A program made the translations under genes and the position numbers. The notes below the pieces were generated by a model that ran no database searches, was not told the origin of the DNA, and saw only the letters and a list, made by a program, of their open reading frames with translations. From positions 1 to 64,000 of the forward strand of contig WQZN01000014.1 in assembly GCA_009780695.1 (NCBI GenBank): 64,000 bases of DNA, read 5' to 3'. Source of the stretch: Microbacteriaceae bacterium. Its GTDB lineage: Bacteria > Actinomycetota > Actinomycetes > Actinomycetales > Microbacteriaceae. Positions 7,293 to 16,673 of this stretch are shown piece by piece. Positions within the stretch are counted from its first letter, which is position 1. Every line of letters begins with the position of its first letter.

Positions 7293-10200
7293 CTATTCAG
7301 CCAGAACTTTCGTGATGCGCTGCAGCGACACGCTCTCGGCCGTGCCGAGCGGCTGGGCGAACAGGCTGATGCGCAGTTCCTCGAGCATCCAGCGGGCGTG
7401 GCGGATGCTGGGGCGCACGGCCGGCGTGAGCGGCAGCGGCCCCCCGGCCTCCGTGTACCGCGCCGTTGCGTTCTGCACCTCGGTCATCCAGACGCGATCG
7501 CGGCCGGGGTTCTCGGCGAGCTTCTCCATGCGCCAGGCGATGCCGTTCAGGTAGCGCGGCAGGTGGCGCAGCTGCGCGCGCCCGGTCACGGAGATGAAGC
7601 CGGGGTGCACGATCGCGGCGAGCTGCTGCTTCGCGTCCGCGAGCGCCCCGAGCAGGGCCATGCTGTTCACCGCCGAGATCGCCTTCTCGGCCTTGCGCGC
7701 GGCGGCGAGGGTGGCGGCGACGTGCTTGACGGCGTCGAACATCGCGTCGACGACGACCGCGGAGGCGGCATCCCTCACCCGCTCGTAATCGGTGCGCGTG
7801 AAGACCATGTCGTGCGTCGCATCGGCCGCGAGCACCTCGTCGACGACCGCGGCGAGGCAGTCGGCGAACAGGGCGGGCGTCGACGCGTAGGGCGCGGTCG
7901 CGAGCGCGAGCTTCTCGGGCGCGGTCAGGTGTTCCTGCACGTACGACGCCGGGCTCGGGATCTCGGCGAGCAGCAGCCGGCGCACGCCGCGCGGGTGCTG
8001 CGCGGCCTGCTCGGCGGGCGTCGCGAGGATGCGCAGCGCGACCTTCCCGCGCTCGTCCACGAGCGCCGGGTAGCCGCGCACGGTGTTCTGCAGGCCGCCC
8101 ATCTTGGTGTCGACCTGGCGGGGCAGCTCGCGCATGTCCCACTCGGGCACGCTGTCGCGCTCGAGCGCGTCGGGGATGCGGGCGCTCGCGACCGCCGCGA
8201 CCGAGTCGCGCGCCTTGCCGGCGAAGCGCTTCTGGAGCTCGGCGAGGTTCTTCGACGCGCCCAGGCGCTTGCCGCGCTGGTCGATCACCGCGAAGGTCGG
8301 CAGCAGGTGCGGCGGGATGCGGGTCAGGTCGAAGTCGCCCGCGTCGGCGGGGGCGTAGGTGAGCTTCTTGATGGCGGATGCCACGACCTCGGCGAACGGC
8401 GTGGCGGTGGCCTCGGGCGGCAGCTCGGCCACGATCTTCGACGCCCAGTCGGCCGCGGGCACGACCGAGCGGCGGATCGCCTTCGGCAGCGCGCGGATCA
8501 TCGCCGTGACGAGCTCGGCGCGCAGCCCCGGCACCTGCCAGTCGAAGCCGGCGGGGCTGAGGCGCGCGAGCAGGGGCAGCGGCACGGTGACCGTGACGCC
8601 GTCATCCGCCGCACCCGGCTCGAAGCGGTAGGACAGCATGAAGCGCTGGTCGCCCTGCTGCCAGATGGTCGGGAAGGCGGTCTGGTCGACGAGCTCCTCG
8701 GCGGACTCGTCGCCGAGCAGCAGCTGCTCGGTCATGGTCAGCAGCTCGGGGCTCTTGGTCTGCTCGTCGCGCCACCAGCGCTCGAAGCCACGCGTGTCGA
8801 CGACCTCGCGCGGCACACGCTCGTCGTAGAACGCGAACGCCGCCTCGTCGCCGTCGAGGATGTCGCGCCGCCGGGTCTTCTCCTCGAGCTGCGCGAGCCG
8901 CTTGATGAGCGCGCGGTTCTTCCGGTCGAAGTCGAACAGCTTCCCGCGCCGCTCGCCCGGCCACTCGCCCTCGACGAGGCCGCTGCGCAGGAAGAGCGTG
9001 CGCGCGAAGTCGCGGTCGATGCGCGCGAACTGCACACGGCGCCGCTCGATGATCGGCACGCCGTAGAGCGTGACCTTCTCGTGGGCGACGGCCGCGCCCT
9101 GGCTCTTCTCCCAGTGGGGCTCCGAATACTGCCGCTTGAGCAGGCGCTCGCCCGCGATCGGCTCGGCCCACGCCGGGTCGATCGCGGCGTTGACGCGCGC
9201 GAAGAGGCGGCTCGTCTCGACGAGCTCGGCGCTCATCAGCGCCTGAGGCTGCTTCTTGGCGAGGGCCGAGCCGGGGAAGACGACGAAGCGCGTGCCGCGG
9301 GCGCCCGCGTAGTCCTTCTTCTGCAGGTCGCGCAGGCCGAGGTGGGAGAGCAGGCCGGCGAGCAGCGACTTGTGGATGCCGTCCGGGTTCACCGCGGGCT
9401 CGCCGATGTCCAGGTCGAGGTCGCGCGACATCCGCCGCAGCTGCCGATACACGTCCTGCCACTCGCGCACCCGCAGGTAGTTCAGGAACTCGGCCTTGCA
9501 CAGCCGGCGGAACGCGGAGCTCGAGAGCTCGCGCTGCTTCTCTTCGAGGTGGTTCCAGAGGTTCAGCAGCGTCAGGAAGTCGCTCGTCGGGTCGGCGAAG
9601 CGCGCGTGCAGCTGATCGGCGGTGCCGCGGCGCTCGACGGGGCGCTCGCGCGGGTCCTGGATGGTGAGCCCCGCGACGATCGCCATGACCTCGCGCGTGG
9701 TGCCGTGCCGGCGCGACTCGACCACCATGCGCGCGAAGCGCGGGTCGATGGGCAGGCGCGCGAGCTCGCGGCCCGTGCGAGTGAGGCGCAGCTCGGCGCC
9801 GCGGCCGCCCAACGCGCTGTGCTGGTCGTTCGCGGGCTTCGCCCGCGAGCCGGCTGCCGCCGTGATCGCCCCGAGTTCAGCCAAGAGATCCAGGCCGTCC
9901 TTCACACCGCGCTGGTCGGGCTTCGTGAGGAACGGGAACTTCTCGATGTCGCCGAGGTCGAGCGAGATCATCTGCAGGATGACGGCCGCGAGGTTCGTGC
10001 GCAGGATCTCGGGCTCGGTGAACGCCGGCCGCTTCGCGAAGTCCTCTTCGGAGTAGAGACGGATCGCGATGCCGTCGCTCGTGCGCCCGGCGCGGCCGCT
10101 GCGCTGGGTGGCGGAGGCCTGGCTCACCGGCTCGATCGGCAGCCGCTGCACCTTCGCGCGCGTCGAGTAGCGCGAGATGCGTGCGGTGCCCGTGTCGATC

Positions 10201-11162
10201 ACATACTTGATGCCCGGCACGGTGAGCGAGGTCTCGGCGACGTTCGTCGCGAGCACGATGCGGCGGCGGATGCCGGGCCGCGAGCTCGACTCGAAGACCC
10301 GGTGCTGCTCGGCCGCCGAGAGGCGCCCGTAGAGCGGCAGCACCTCGGTGGTCTCGGCCTTGCCGCGGCGCGTGAGGTGGCCGCGGACCGCGTCGGCGGC
10401 ATCCTTGATCTCGTTCTCGCCCGAGAAGAACACGAGCACGTCGCCCGGCTTCTCGCGCTCGAGCTCGTCGAGCGCGTCGACGATCGCCTGGTTCATGTCG
10501 CGGGCCTGCACGGTGCTCGTGCTCGGGGCATCCACATCGTCATCGTCGACGTCGTCGGCGACCAGCGGACGGTACCTGACCTCGACGGGGTAGGTGCGGC
10601 CCGAGACCTCGATGATCGGGGCGGGCGTGCCGTCGGCGGCGGCGAAGTGCGCGGCGAACGACTCGGGGTCGATCGTCGCCGACGTGATGATGACCTTGAG
10701 GTCGGGCCGCCGCGGCAGCAGTCGCGCGAGGTAGCCGAGCAGGAAGTCGATGTTGAGGCTGCGCTCGTGCGCCTCGTCGATGATGATCGTGTCGTAGGCT
10801 GAGAGCTCGCGGTCGCGGTGCATCTCGTTGAGCAGGATGCCGTCGGTCATCAGCTTGATGCGCGTGCCCGCGCTCACCTGGTCGGTGAACCGCACCTTGT
10901 AGCCGACCGTCTCGCCGACGCTCTCGCCCAGTTCGTCGGCGATGCGCTCGGCGATCGTACGGGCCGCGAGGCGGCGGGGCTGCGTGTGGCCGATGCGCTC
11001 GCGCCCGATGGAGAGGGCGATCTTCGGCAGCTGGGTGGTCTTTCCCGAGCCGGTCTCGCCCGCGACGATCACGACCTGGTGCGCCGCGATGGCCGCCGCG
11101 ATCTCGTCGCGCTTGCGGCTGACGGGGAGTTCGTCGGGGAAGCTGATCCGCAGGTCGCTCAC
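7293..11162 (-). CDS. hrpA: ATP-dependent RNA helicase HrpA (DEAH box)
   Basis: DEAH-box RNA helicase of 1289 aa, the usual length for full-length bacterial HrpA. Walker [11 protein letters not shown] is at residues 35-44 and [10 protein letters not shown] (DEAH 129-132) follows. Helicase motifs are [17 protein letters not shown] and the arginine-finger motif QRSGRAGRT. The helicase-associated winged-helix and OB-type regions and the long HrpA-specific C-terminal domain (DUF3418-like) follow. HrpA acts in mRNA processing and rescue of stalled translation in E. coli. The GTG start at 11162 overlaps the panD stop codon by four bases, so the two are translationally coupled. Confidence 0.93.
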   Translation of the reverse strand: MSDLRISFPDELPVSRKRDEIAAAIAAHQVVIVAGETGSGKTTQLPKIALSIGRERIGHTQPRRLAARTIAERIADELGESVGETVGYKVRFTDQVSAGTRIKLMTDGILLNEMHRDRELSAYDTIIIDEAHERSLNIDFLLGYLARLLPRRPDLKVIITSATIDPESFAAHFAAADGTPAPIIEVSGRTYPVEVRYRPLVADDVDDDDVDAPSTSTVQARDMNQAIVDALDELEREKPGDVLVFFSGENEIKDAADAVRGHLTRRGKAETTEVLPLYGRLSAAEQHRVFESSSRPGIRRRIVLATNVAETSLTVPGIKYVIDTGTARISRYSTRAKVQRLPIEPVSQASATQRSGRAGRTSDGIAIRLYSEEDFAKRPAFTEPEILRTNLAAVILQMISLDLGDIEKFPFLTKPDQRGVKDGLDLLAELGAITAAAGSRAKPANDQHSALGGRGAELRLTRTGRELARLPIDPRFARMVVESRRHGTTREVMAIVAGLTIQDPRERPVERRGTADQLHARFADPTSDFLTLLNLWNHLEEKQRELSSSAFRRLCKAEFLNYLRVREWQDVYRQLRRMSRDLDLDIGEPAVNPDGIHKSLLAGLLSHLGLRDLQKKDYAGARGTRFVVFPGSALAKKQPQALMSAELVETSRLFARVNAAIDPAWAEPIAGERLLKRQYSEPHWEKSQGAAVAHEKVTLYGVPIIERRRVQFARIDRDFARTLFLRSGLVEGEWPGERRGKLFDFDRKNRALIKRLAQLEEKTRRRDILDGDEAAFAFYDERVPREVVDTRGFERWWRDEQTKSPELLTMTEQLLLGDESAEELVDQTAFPTIWQQGDQRFMLSYRFEPGAADDGVTVTVPLPLLARLSPAGFDWQVPGLRAELVTAMIRALPKAIRRSVVPAADWASKIVAELPPEATATPFAEVVASAIKKLTYAPADAGDFDLTRIPPHLLPTFAVIDQRGKRLGASKNLAELQKRFAGKARDSVAAVASARIPDALERDSVPEWDMRELPRQVDTKMGGLQNTVRGYPALVDERGKVALRILATPAEQAAQHPRGVRRLLLAEIPSPASYVQEHLTAPEKLALATAPYASTPALFADCLAAVVDEVLAADATHDMVFTRTDYERVRDAASAVVVDAMFDAVKHVAATLAAARKAEKAISAVNSMALLGALADAKQQLAAIVHPGFISVTGRAQLRHLPRYLNGIAWRMEKLAENPGRDRVWMTEVQNATARYTEAGGPLPLTPAVRPSIRHARWMLEELRISLFAQPLGTAESVSLQRITKVLAE

Positions 11163-11542
11163 GCGTGCAGCGGCTCGGACGGGTCGGTGCCGAGGTGCGT
11201 GATGCGGTTGTTCGCGTCGACGTGCACGACCGTGGGCACGAAGGCCTTCGCTTCGTCGCGCGTCATGCTCGCGTAGGCGATGACGATCACGACGTCGCCG
11301 ATGTGCGCGAGATGGGCCGCGGCCCCGTTGATGCCGATGACGCCCGAGCCGCGCTGGCCGGCGATCGTGTAGGTCTCGAAGCGGGCGCCGTTGGTCACGT
11401 CGACGACCGACACCTGCTCGCCCACGAGGATGTCGGCCGCCTCGAGCAGGTCCTCGTCGATGGTGATCGAGCCCACGTAGTCGAGATCGGCCTGCGTCAC
11501 GCGGGCACGGTGGATCTTCGAGTGGAACATCGTCAGGTTCAT
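11159..11542 (-). CDS. panD: Aspartate 1-decarboxylase
   Basis: Pyruvoyl enzyme that converts aspartate to beta-alanine for pantothenate and CoA synthesis. It is made as a 127-residue proenzyme that cuts itself between Gly24 and Ser25 (DYVGSITID), with Ser25 becoming the pyruvoyl group. Other landmarks are [16 protein letters not shown] at the N-terminus and [12 protein letters not shown], which helps to form the active site. Its stop overlaps the hrpA start (GTGA), an arrangement with no obvious metabolic meaning. A single start ATG at 11542 gives the normal N-terminus. Confidence 0.96.
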   Translation of the reverse strand: MNLTMFHSKIHRARVTQADLDYVGSITIDEDLLEAADILVGEQVSVVDVTNGARFETYTIAGQRGSGVIGINGAAAHLAHIGDVVIVIAYASMTRDEAKAFVPTVVHVDANNRITHLGTDPSEPLHA

Positions 11543-11622
11543 GGCGTCGTCAATTCTTCCATGTGCTGTCTCTGTGCGCGGTATGTTGGCTCATTCCTTC
11601 GCCACCTTTTCAGGAGCACCGC

Positions 11623-12330
11623 GTGCACAGTGGTCAACCCGCTCTCGAGGTCGCCGATTCCTTTCTTGTCATCGACGGGCGCACCGTGGCGTTGCACGCG
11701 CACCGCACGCGGTTCTGCGGGGCGAGCGGTTTTGCGGGGGCTGCGTGGGATGCCGCGCTCGAGGCCGTGCCCGAGACGGGCGCGTGGTTCCCCCGGGTCG
11801 AGAAGCGCGCGGGCGTCGGGCATCCCCTGCTCGAACTGCGACCCGCGCCGCCGCGCACCCAGGCCGTCGTGCTCGCGACGGCCGCGCGCGACCCGCGCCG
11901 CGCGCCGCTCGTGAAGGGCCCCGATCTCGAGGTGCTGGGGGAGGTACGTGCGGATGCCCGGGCCCGGGGTGCCGGCGAGGCCGTGCTGCTCTCCGCCGCG
12001 GGCGAGGTCGTCGAGGGCGCCGGCAGCGCGCTCGTGTGGTGGCGGGGCGGCGCGCTGCACGTCGTCGAGCCCGCGCTGCCGCGGCTGCGCTCGATCACCG
12101 AAGCGGTCGTGCGCGTGATCGCCGCGGAGTCGGGGGCGCCGGTGGCCTCTGCGCGCGTCGCGCCCGCCGAGCTCGCGGGGGCCGAGGTCTGGTCGCTGTC
12201 GTCGTTGCACGGCATCCGCGCCGTCACGCAGTGGATCGACGGGCCCGCGCTCGCCGCCCCCGATCTCGCGCGGCTCGAGGAATGGCGCGTGCGGTGGGCC
12301 GGGTTCGCCGAGCCGGTGCGGCGCGCGTAG
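11623..12330 (+). CDS. pabC: Aminotransferase class IV protein, probable 4-amino-4-deoxychorismate lyase
   Basis: A 235-residue fold-type IV PLP protein. PLV-K98-GPDLE fits the PLP lysine, and GEAVLLSAAGEVVEGAGSAL matches the family pattern in which Glu holds the pyridine nitrogen. It ends one codon before the ATG of a fused PabAB gene, so the most likely role is splitting aminodeoxychorismate into 4-aminobenzoate and pyruvate for folate. GTG 11623 is chosen because AGGAG sits six bases upstream; upstream ATGs lack this. The protein is shorter and more divergent than textbook PabC, so a D-amino-acid or branched-chain aminotransferase cannot be fully excluded. Confidence 0.8.
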   Translation: MHSGQPALEVADSFLVIDGRTVALHAHRTRFCGASGFAGAAWDAALEAVPETGAWFPRVEKRAGVGHPLLELRPAPPRTQAVVLATAARDPRRAPLVKGPDLEVLGEVRADARARGAGEAVLLSAAGEVVEGAGSALVWWRGGALHVVEPALPRLRSITEAVVRVIAAESGAPVASARVAPAELAGAEVWSLSSLHGIRAVTQWIDGPALAAPDLARLEEWRVRWAGFAEPVRRA

Positions 12331-14352
12331 ATGCGCACCCTGCTCGTCGACAACGTCGACTCATACACCTACAACCTGTACCAGCTGATCTGGCAGACCT
12401 ACGGCATGCAGCCGCTCGTCGTGCGCAACGACGACCCGCGCCTGCTGTCGGGCGCGTTCCTCACCGGGTTCGACGCGGTCGTGATCTCGCCCGGGCCGGG
12501 CGACCCGGCGCGGGGGGCGGATGTCGGCCTCGTGCCCGCGCTGCTCGAACGGTGGCGCGGCCCCGTGCTCGGCGTGTGCCTCGGGCACCAGCTGCTCGGC
12601 CTGCTCGCCGGCGGCCGCGTCGAGCGCGCGCCCTGGCCCGAGCACGGCAAGGTCGAGCGGGTGTTCCACGACGGGTCGCCGTTGTTCGCGGGCATCCCAA
12701 GCCCGTTCGAGGGCGTGCGCTACCACTCGCTGCACGTCGTCGGCGGTGATGCGCGGCGGCTCGCCTGGAGCGCCGACGACGTCACCCAGGCGCTCGAGGT
12801 GCCGGGGCGGCCGTGGTGGGGCGTGCAGTTCCACCCCGAGTCGGTCGCGTCGTCGCACGGGGCCGAGCTGCTGCGGAACTTCCGCGCGCTCGTGTTGGGT
12901 GGTGATGGTGGTGGTGCGGTTGCCGCGCGACCGGGCGATGAGGGCGCCGATTGGGCCGAGGTGGCGCCGTCTGCGGATGACCTTCAACCCCTGATCGATC
13001 CCGCGCCTGCGCCCGCGGTCGAGCTGGCGGCGGTGGAGGTGGCGCTCGCGGCATCCGCCGAGGATCTCTTCGACGCCCTCGCGCGCCCCGGTGACGACGT
13101 CGTCTGGCTCGACTCGAGCAGTCTCGAGCACGACACGGCGCGGTTCTCGTACCTGTGCTGGGGCGAGCGGGTGGACATCGACCGCGGCGGCGCGTCCTCG
13201 GAACTCGCGGCGTTCGCATCCCGCTTCGAGAGCCGCGCGGTCGCGGGGGCGGATGCCGTGCCCTTCGGCTTCCACGGCGGCTACGTCGGCTGGTTCGGCT
13301 ACGAGGCCGATCGTCCGATGAGCGCGGGGCCGCAGGCGAACCTGTCGCGGTGGCTCGAGGTGCGCCGCTTCGTCGCGATCGACCACCGCGCCGCGCGCGC
13401 GTGGGTCGTGACCGTGGGCGACGAGGCGGATGCGGGGGGTCGGGAGGCCTGGACATCCGGCATCGTCGCCCGCATTGCCGCGACCCGGCCGGGCGCGCCC
13501 CGCGTCGAAGAACCTGTCGACGAGGTGGACGTCGACGCGCTCGTCGATCTCGGGCCGGATGCGTATGTCGCGACAGCCGAGCGCGCGCAGGAGTATCTGC
13601 GTGCGGGCGAGAGCTACGAGATCTGCCTGACCACGGGCATCCGGCTGCCGCAGACCGAGCCGGGGCGCGATTTCTATCGCCGGCTGCGTGCGCTCAACCC
13701 CGCGCCGTTCGCGGCGTATGCCGCCATCGACGGCATCGAGGTGATGTCGTCGTCGCCCGAGCTGTTCCTGTCGATCGACGGTGCGGGCCGGGCCGTGGCG
13801 CGGCCGATGAAGGGCACGGCGCCGCGGTCGGCCGACCCCGATGCCGACGCTGCCGCTGCGCTCGCCCTCGCGCACGATCCCAAGACGATCGCCGAGAACC
13901 TCATGATCGCCGACCTGCTGCGCAACGATCTGGGGGTGCTCGCCGCCCGCGGCTCGGTGCGCGTGCCCGAGCTCATGCGCGTCGAGGCATATGCGACCGC
14001 GCACCAGATGGTGAGCGTGGTCGAGGCGGATGTCGCGTCGTCGGCGTCCGCGATGGCGGTCGTCGCCGCCTGCTTCCCGCCCGGCTCGATGACCGGGGCG
14101 CCGAAGCGGCGCACGGTCGAGCTGCTCGACGGGCTCGAGGCGCGGCCGCGCGGGGTGTACTCCGGGGTGCTCGGGCATGTCGGGTTCGACGGCGCCGTGT
14201 GCCTGAACGTGCTGATCCGCACCGCGGTCGTCGTCGGCGGGGTCGTGTCGGTCGGGGCCGGCGGGGCGGTGGTGCTCGCGTCGTCGCCGCGTGCCGAATA
14301 CGACGAGATGGCGCTCAAGCTGCGGGCGGTGCTGCGGGCGTATCGAGGGTGA
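12331..14352 (+). CDS. pabAB: Aminodeoxychorismate synthase, fused glutaminase and synthase (PabA-PabB)
   Basis: A 673-residue fusion. Residues 1 to about 190 are a class I glutamine amidotransferase: ISPGPGDP, the nucleophile Cys83 in GVCLGHQLLG, and GVQFHPESV with His and Glu. After a linker the chorismate-binding half carries PMKGTAPR, DLLRNDLG and PPGSMTGAPKRRT. Together they make 4-amino-4-deoxychorismate from chorismate and glutamine. PMKGT followed by DLLRNDLG fits PabB, and anthranilate synthase is less likely given the lyase directly upstream. The ATG touches the stop of that gene (TAGATG), indicating translational coupling. A short Gly/Val-rich linker at about 190-225 is low complexity. 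Confidence 0.9.
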   Translation: MRTLLVDNVDSYTYNLYQLIWQTYGMQPLVVRNDDPRLLSGAFLTGFDAVVISPGPGDPARGADVGLVPALLERWRGPVLGVCLGHQLLGLLAGGRVERAPWPEHGKVERVFHDGSPLFAGIPSPFEGVRYHSLHVVGGDARRLAWSADDVTQALEVPGRPWWGVQFHPESVASSHGAELLRNFRALVLGGDGGGAVAARPGDEGADWAEVAPSADDLQPLIDPAPAPAVELAAVEVALAASAEDLFDALARPGDDVVWLDSSSLEHDTARFSYLCWGERVDIDRGGASSELAAFASRFESRAVAGADAVPFGFHGGYVGWFGYEADRPMSAGPQANLSRWLEVRRFVAIDHRAARAWVVTVGDEADAGGREAWTSGIVARIAATRPGAPRVEEPVDEVDVDALVDLGPDAYVATAERAQEYLRAGESYEICLTTGIRLPQTEPGRDFYRRLRALNPAPFAAYAAIDGIEVMSSSPELFLSIDGAGRAVARPMKGTAPRSADPDADAAAALALAHDPKTIAENLMIADLLRNDLGVLAARGSVRVPELMRVEAYATAHQMVSVVEADVASSASAMAVVAACFPPGSMTGAPKRRTVELLDGLEARPRGVYSGVLGHVGFDGAVCLNVLIRTAVVVGGVVSVGAGGAVVLASSPRAEYDEMALKLRAVLRAYRG

Positions 14353-14391
14353 CGGGGCCTGTGGGATATTCGCGCCTGTGAATGAAGATGT

Positions 14392-14403
14392 GAACAAATG
14401 TTC
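14392..14403. promoter_or_regulatory. Predicted LexA (SOS) box upstream of the HNH gene
   Basis: GAACAAATGTTC matches the actinobacterial LexA core GAAC-N4-GTTC exactly. It lies 46 bases before the start codon and about 33 bases before the -10-like TAGACT, in an unusually A/T-rich spacer. Confidence 0.6.
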
Positions 14404-14436
14404 TAATAAATATCTGTACAGGTTCTCATCAATTGA

Positions 14437-14442
14437 TAGACT
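14437..14442 (+). promoter_or_regulatory. Leaderless-type -10 (TAGACT) of the HNH gene
   Basis: TAGACT ends six bases before the ATG at 14449. No Shine-Dalgarno sequence is visible. Confidence 0.5.
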
Positions 14443-14448
14443 CGTTCT

Positions 14449-15942
14449 ATGTCGACGATCGGCTCAGCTGCAGGCTCCGCGCTCTCGCGCTTGGCCTCGC
14501 GCCTGCCGGTCGACCCTTGTGTGCTGACCGATCTGCAGCTCATCGGGCTCGCAGAAGACCTCGCCGAGCTGTCGCGTCTGGCCGACGGTCTGCGGGTCGG
14601 TGTCGCCGCTGAGATCGATCGGCGTTCCGACCCCGACGGCGAGTCCCTCGCGAAGCGGCTCGGCTACAAGACGCCGGCACAGGCGCTCGAGGCGATCATG
14701 AAGAGCTCGGGGAAGGAAGCCGCGAAGCTCGTCGCCGGCATGAAGGACCTCGCGAAGCTCCCTGCGTTGGAAGCCGCGGTGCTCGACGGTCGCGTCGGGC
14801 TCGAGGCGGCCGGGGCCATCGCTCACGAACTGAAGAAAGCAGTCGGGCCGGGCAGCTTCGAGGGCTCGGGGTTCCTCGACGGTCTCGGCTCCGGTGAGGG
14901 CGCGGCCGACGGCGGCCTGCTCAGTGCCGTCGAGGCCGAACTGGTCGAGCTCGCCGCGACGCGGCCCGTCGACCAGGTGCGCGAGCGGGCCCAGACGCTG
15001 GCTGTTCAGCTCATCCCCGACGCTGTCGAGGCGCAGGCCGAGAAGGCGATGCGCGAGCGGTATGTCTCGCTCAGCGAGACGCGCGACGGGCTCGCACGCC
15101 TGTCCGGTCTGCTCCCTGCGGGTCACGCGGCGGTGATCCGAGGCGTGCTTGACGCGTTCGTCAACCCCCGCTCGCAGAAGACGGTCGCCTTCGCCGACCT
15201 GGACGCCTCCGCCGGCGTGGGCGGCGTCGGTGGCATCGGCGACTCCGTTGGCGCAGGCAGCTCGAGCAGTCTGGGCGACCCGGTCGGCTCGGGCGTGCCG
15301 GGTGAACCGTGTGACGGGCGCACCCTCGGCCAGAAGAGGGCCGATCTGCTCCGCGATGTGTTCGCCTCGCAGGCGCGCTCGGCCGAGGCGCCGGACATGG
15401 GCGGCGACCACCCAGCCGTGTGGGTGTCCGTGACCGCGAGCGAACTCGCGGCAGGCGAAGGTCTGGCGTTCTACGCGGGCACGCCTGAGGCCGTTCCGGC
15501 GCGCGAGGCGGTTCAAGCCGCGTGCGCCGGCGGCACCCAGACCGTGGTCTTCGACGAAGACGGCAGCGTGCTCCGGCTCGGGCGCCAGGTGCGCGCCTTC
15601 ACGCGCCGTCAGCGCCGCGCGATCGCCTTGCGCGACGGGGGAAGCTGTGTGATTCCGGGCTGCTCGATCCCGGCGCAGTGGTGCGAGGCGCACCACGTCG
15701 TCGCCTTCCGCGACGGCGGTCGCACCGACGTCGACAACGGCGTCCTGCTGTGCTGGTTCCACCACCGCGAGATCGACTCAGGTCCGTGGCGGGTCCGCAT
15801 GCGGAACGGGGTGCCGCAGGTGCGTTACGCCTGGGGCGGCAGGGTGCGCGAGTGGGGTCCGGCGGGCGACGGGGCGGCAAGCCGTCTCCGACCTCGCGCG
15901 GGGGTGCCCGATGCGGCATCCTCAGGGCGGGCGGGACCGTGA
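14449..15942 (+). CDS. DUF222 / HNH endonuclease domain protein (13E12 repeat family)
   Basis: A 497-residue protein of the family that is strongly multiplied in actinobacteria. The N-terminal DUF222 region is helical and Lys/Ala-rich (AKRLGYKTPAQALEAI...). The C-terminal HNH nuclease domain has CVIPGC, then CEAHHVVAFRDGGRTDVDN and LLCWFHHREID: paired cysteines for zinc and the HH...N...H catalytic set. The biological role is not established; some members in mycobacteria respond to DNA damage. A LexA-like box upstream fits that. The start at 14449 is supported by TAGACT six bases before it. A Gly-rich linker at about residues 250-285 separates the two halves. Confidence 0.85.
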   Translation: MSTIGSAAGSALSRLASRLPVDPCVLTDLQLIGLAEDLAELSRLADGLRVGVAAEIDRRSDPDGESLAKRLGYKTPAQALEAIMKSSGKEAAKLVAGMKDLAKLPALEAAVLDGRVGLEAAGAIAHELKKAVGPGSFEGSGFLDGLGSGEGAADGGLLSAVEAELVELAATRPVDQVRERAQTLAVQLIPDAVEAQAEKAMRERYVSLSETRDGLARLSGLLPAGHAAVIRGVLDAFVNPRSQKTVAFADLDASAGVGGVGGIGDSVGAGSSSSLGDPVGSGVPGEPCDGRTLGQKRADLLRDVFASQARSAEAPDMGGDHPAVWVSVTASELAAGEGLAFYAGTPEAVPAREAVQAACAGGTQTVVFDEDGSVLRLGRQVRAFTRRQRRAIALRDGGSCVIPGCSIPAQWCEAHHVVAFRDGGRTDVDNGVLLCWFHHREIDSGPWRVRMRNGVPQVRYAWGGRVREWGPAGDGAASRLRPRAGVPDAASSGRAGP

Positions 15943-16102
15943 CTGACACCATATGGATGATTGAGGTCGGGGTCGGGTCGTCTTCGGCGGCGATTAACTG
16001 TTGCTGACCAGGAGCTTGACGTGTAGCGCTGTCGAGCGACGGTCGGCTGCCCGTCGTACGCACCCCAGGGCCGGTGTCGGTGGTCGTCGGGATCATGTCG
16101 TC
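15943..16102. other. 160-base spacer, no gene recognised
   Basis: Contains only short open frames. GATCAT lies six bases before the following ATG at 16103 and is a poor -10 candidate. No strong hairpin was found. Confidence 0.5.
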
Positions 16103-16576
16103 ATGGCTTCGAGCGACTTCGACTTCCTCTTCGGCGAGTGGCGTGTGCACCATCACAAGCGGGTGAACCCGTTCGACCCGGCCGACGACCACTGGGTCGA
16201 GTTCGATACATTGACCGGCGCGCGTCCGACCCTGAGCGGCCTGGGCAACATCGACGAGACGACCGGCGAACTGCCTGGCTCAGGCCCGTTCACGGGCATG
16301 AGCCTCCGGCTCTACGACCCGGCGGCAGACCGGTGGGGTATCTGGTGGGCCTCGACCGGCGCACCCGGCGTTCTCGACGCACCTGTCTACGGGCGCTTCG
16401 AGCACGGCGTCGGCGAGTTCGTCGGCGCCGCCGAGCACCGCGGCATCCCCTTCCTGCAGCGCTTCCGCTGGCTCGACGTTGAGACGCCGTCACCTGTGTG
16501 GGAGCAGCAGTTCTCCTTCGATGGCGGCGCCACCTGGGACGGAGTGAACTGGCGAATGGAACACACCCGGACCTGA
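16103..16576 (+). CDS. DUF1579-like small protein
   Basis: A 157-residue soluble protein that begins SDFDFLFGEWRVHHHKR and continues with WVEFDTLTGARPTLSGLGNIDE, LRLYDPAADRWGIWWAS, and a C-terminal QFSFDGGATWDGVNWRMEHT. The repeated beta-strand pattern with Trp and Asp resembles DUF1579/calycin-like proteins annotated as hypothetical. Function is unknown. ATG 16103 was chosen because the family-like sequence begins there, although the open frame extends upstream to 16001. No clear ribosome binding site is visible. Confidence 0.65.
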   Translation: MASSDFDFLFGEWRVHHHKRVNPFDPADDHWVEFDTLTGARPTLSGLGNIDETTGELPGSGPFTGMSLRLYDPAADRWGIWWASTGAPGVLDAPVYGRFEHGVGEFVGAAEHRGIPFLQRFRWLDVETPSPVWEQQFSFDGGATWDGVNWRMEHTRT

Positions 16577-16673
16577 TGACTTCGCGAGCCCGTTCGTCAG
16601 CGACCTCATGACCAGCGGACTCCCAGCCGGCTCATCGGTGTTCTGTGCCGAATCTTCGAACGAGGCGAGCACG

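Noticed and set aside
7398-10802. A 1134-codon open frame on the plus strand opposite hrpA.
   Set aside because: It is the mirror of a high-GC gene: composition is Arg/Val/Asp/Glu-rich without recognisable motifs, while the minus strand encodes a full HrpA with all helicase motifs.
12361-14397. A 678-codon open frame on the minus strand opposite pabAB.
   Set aside because: No family motifs and typical shadow composition; the plus strand has complete PabA and PabB signatures.
14449-15942. The HNH gene as a homing endonuclease, intein or mobile element.
   Set aside because: It has its own promoter and the DUF222-HNH layout of chromosomal 13E12 family genes; no target-site duplication, intron or host-gene interruption is visible.
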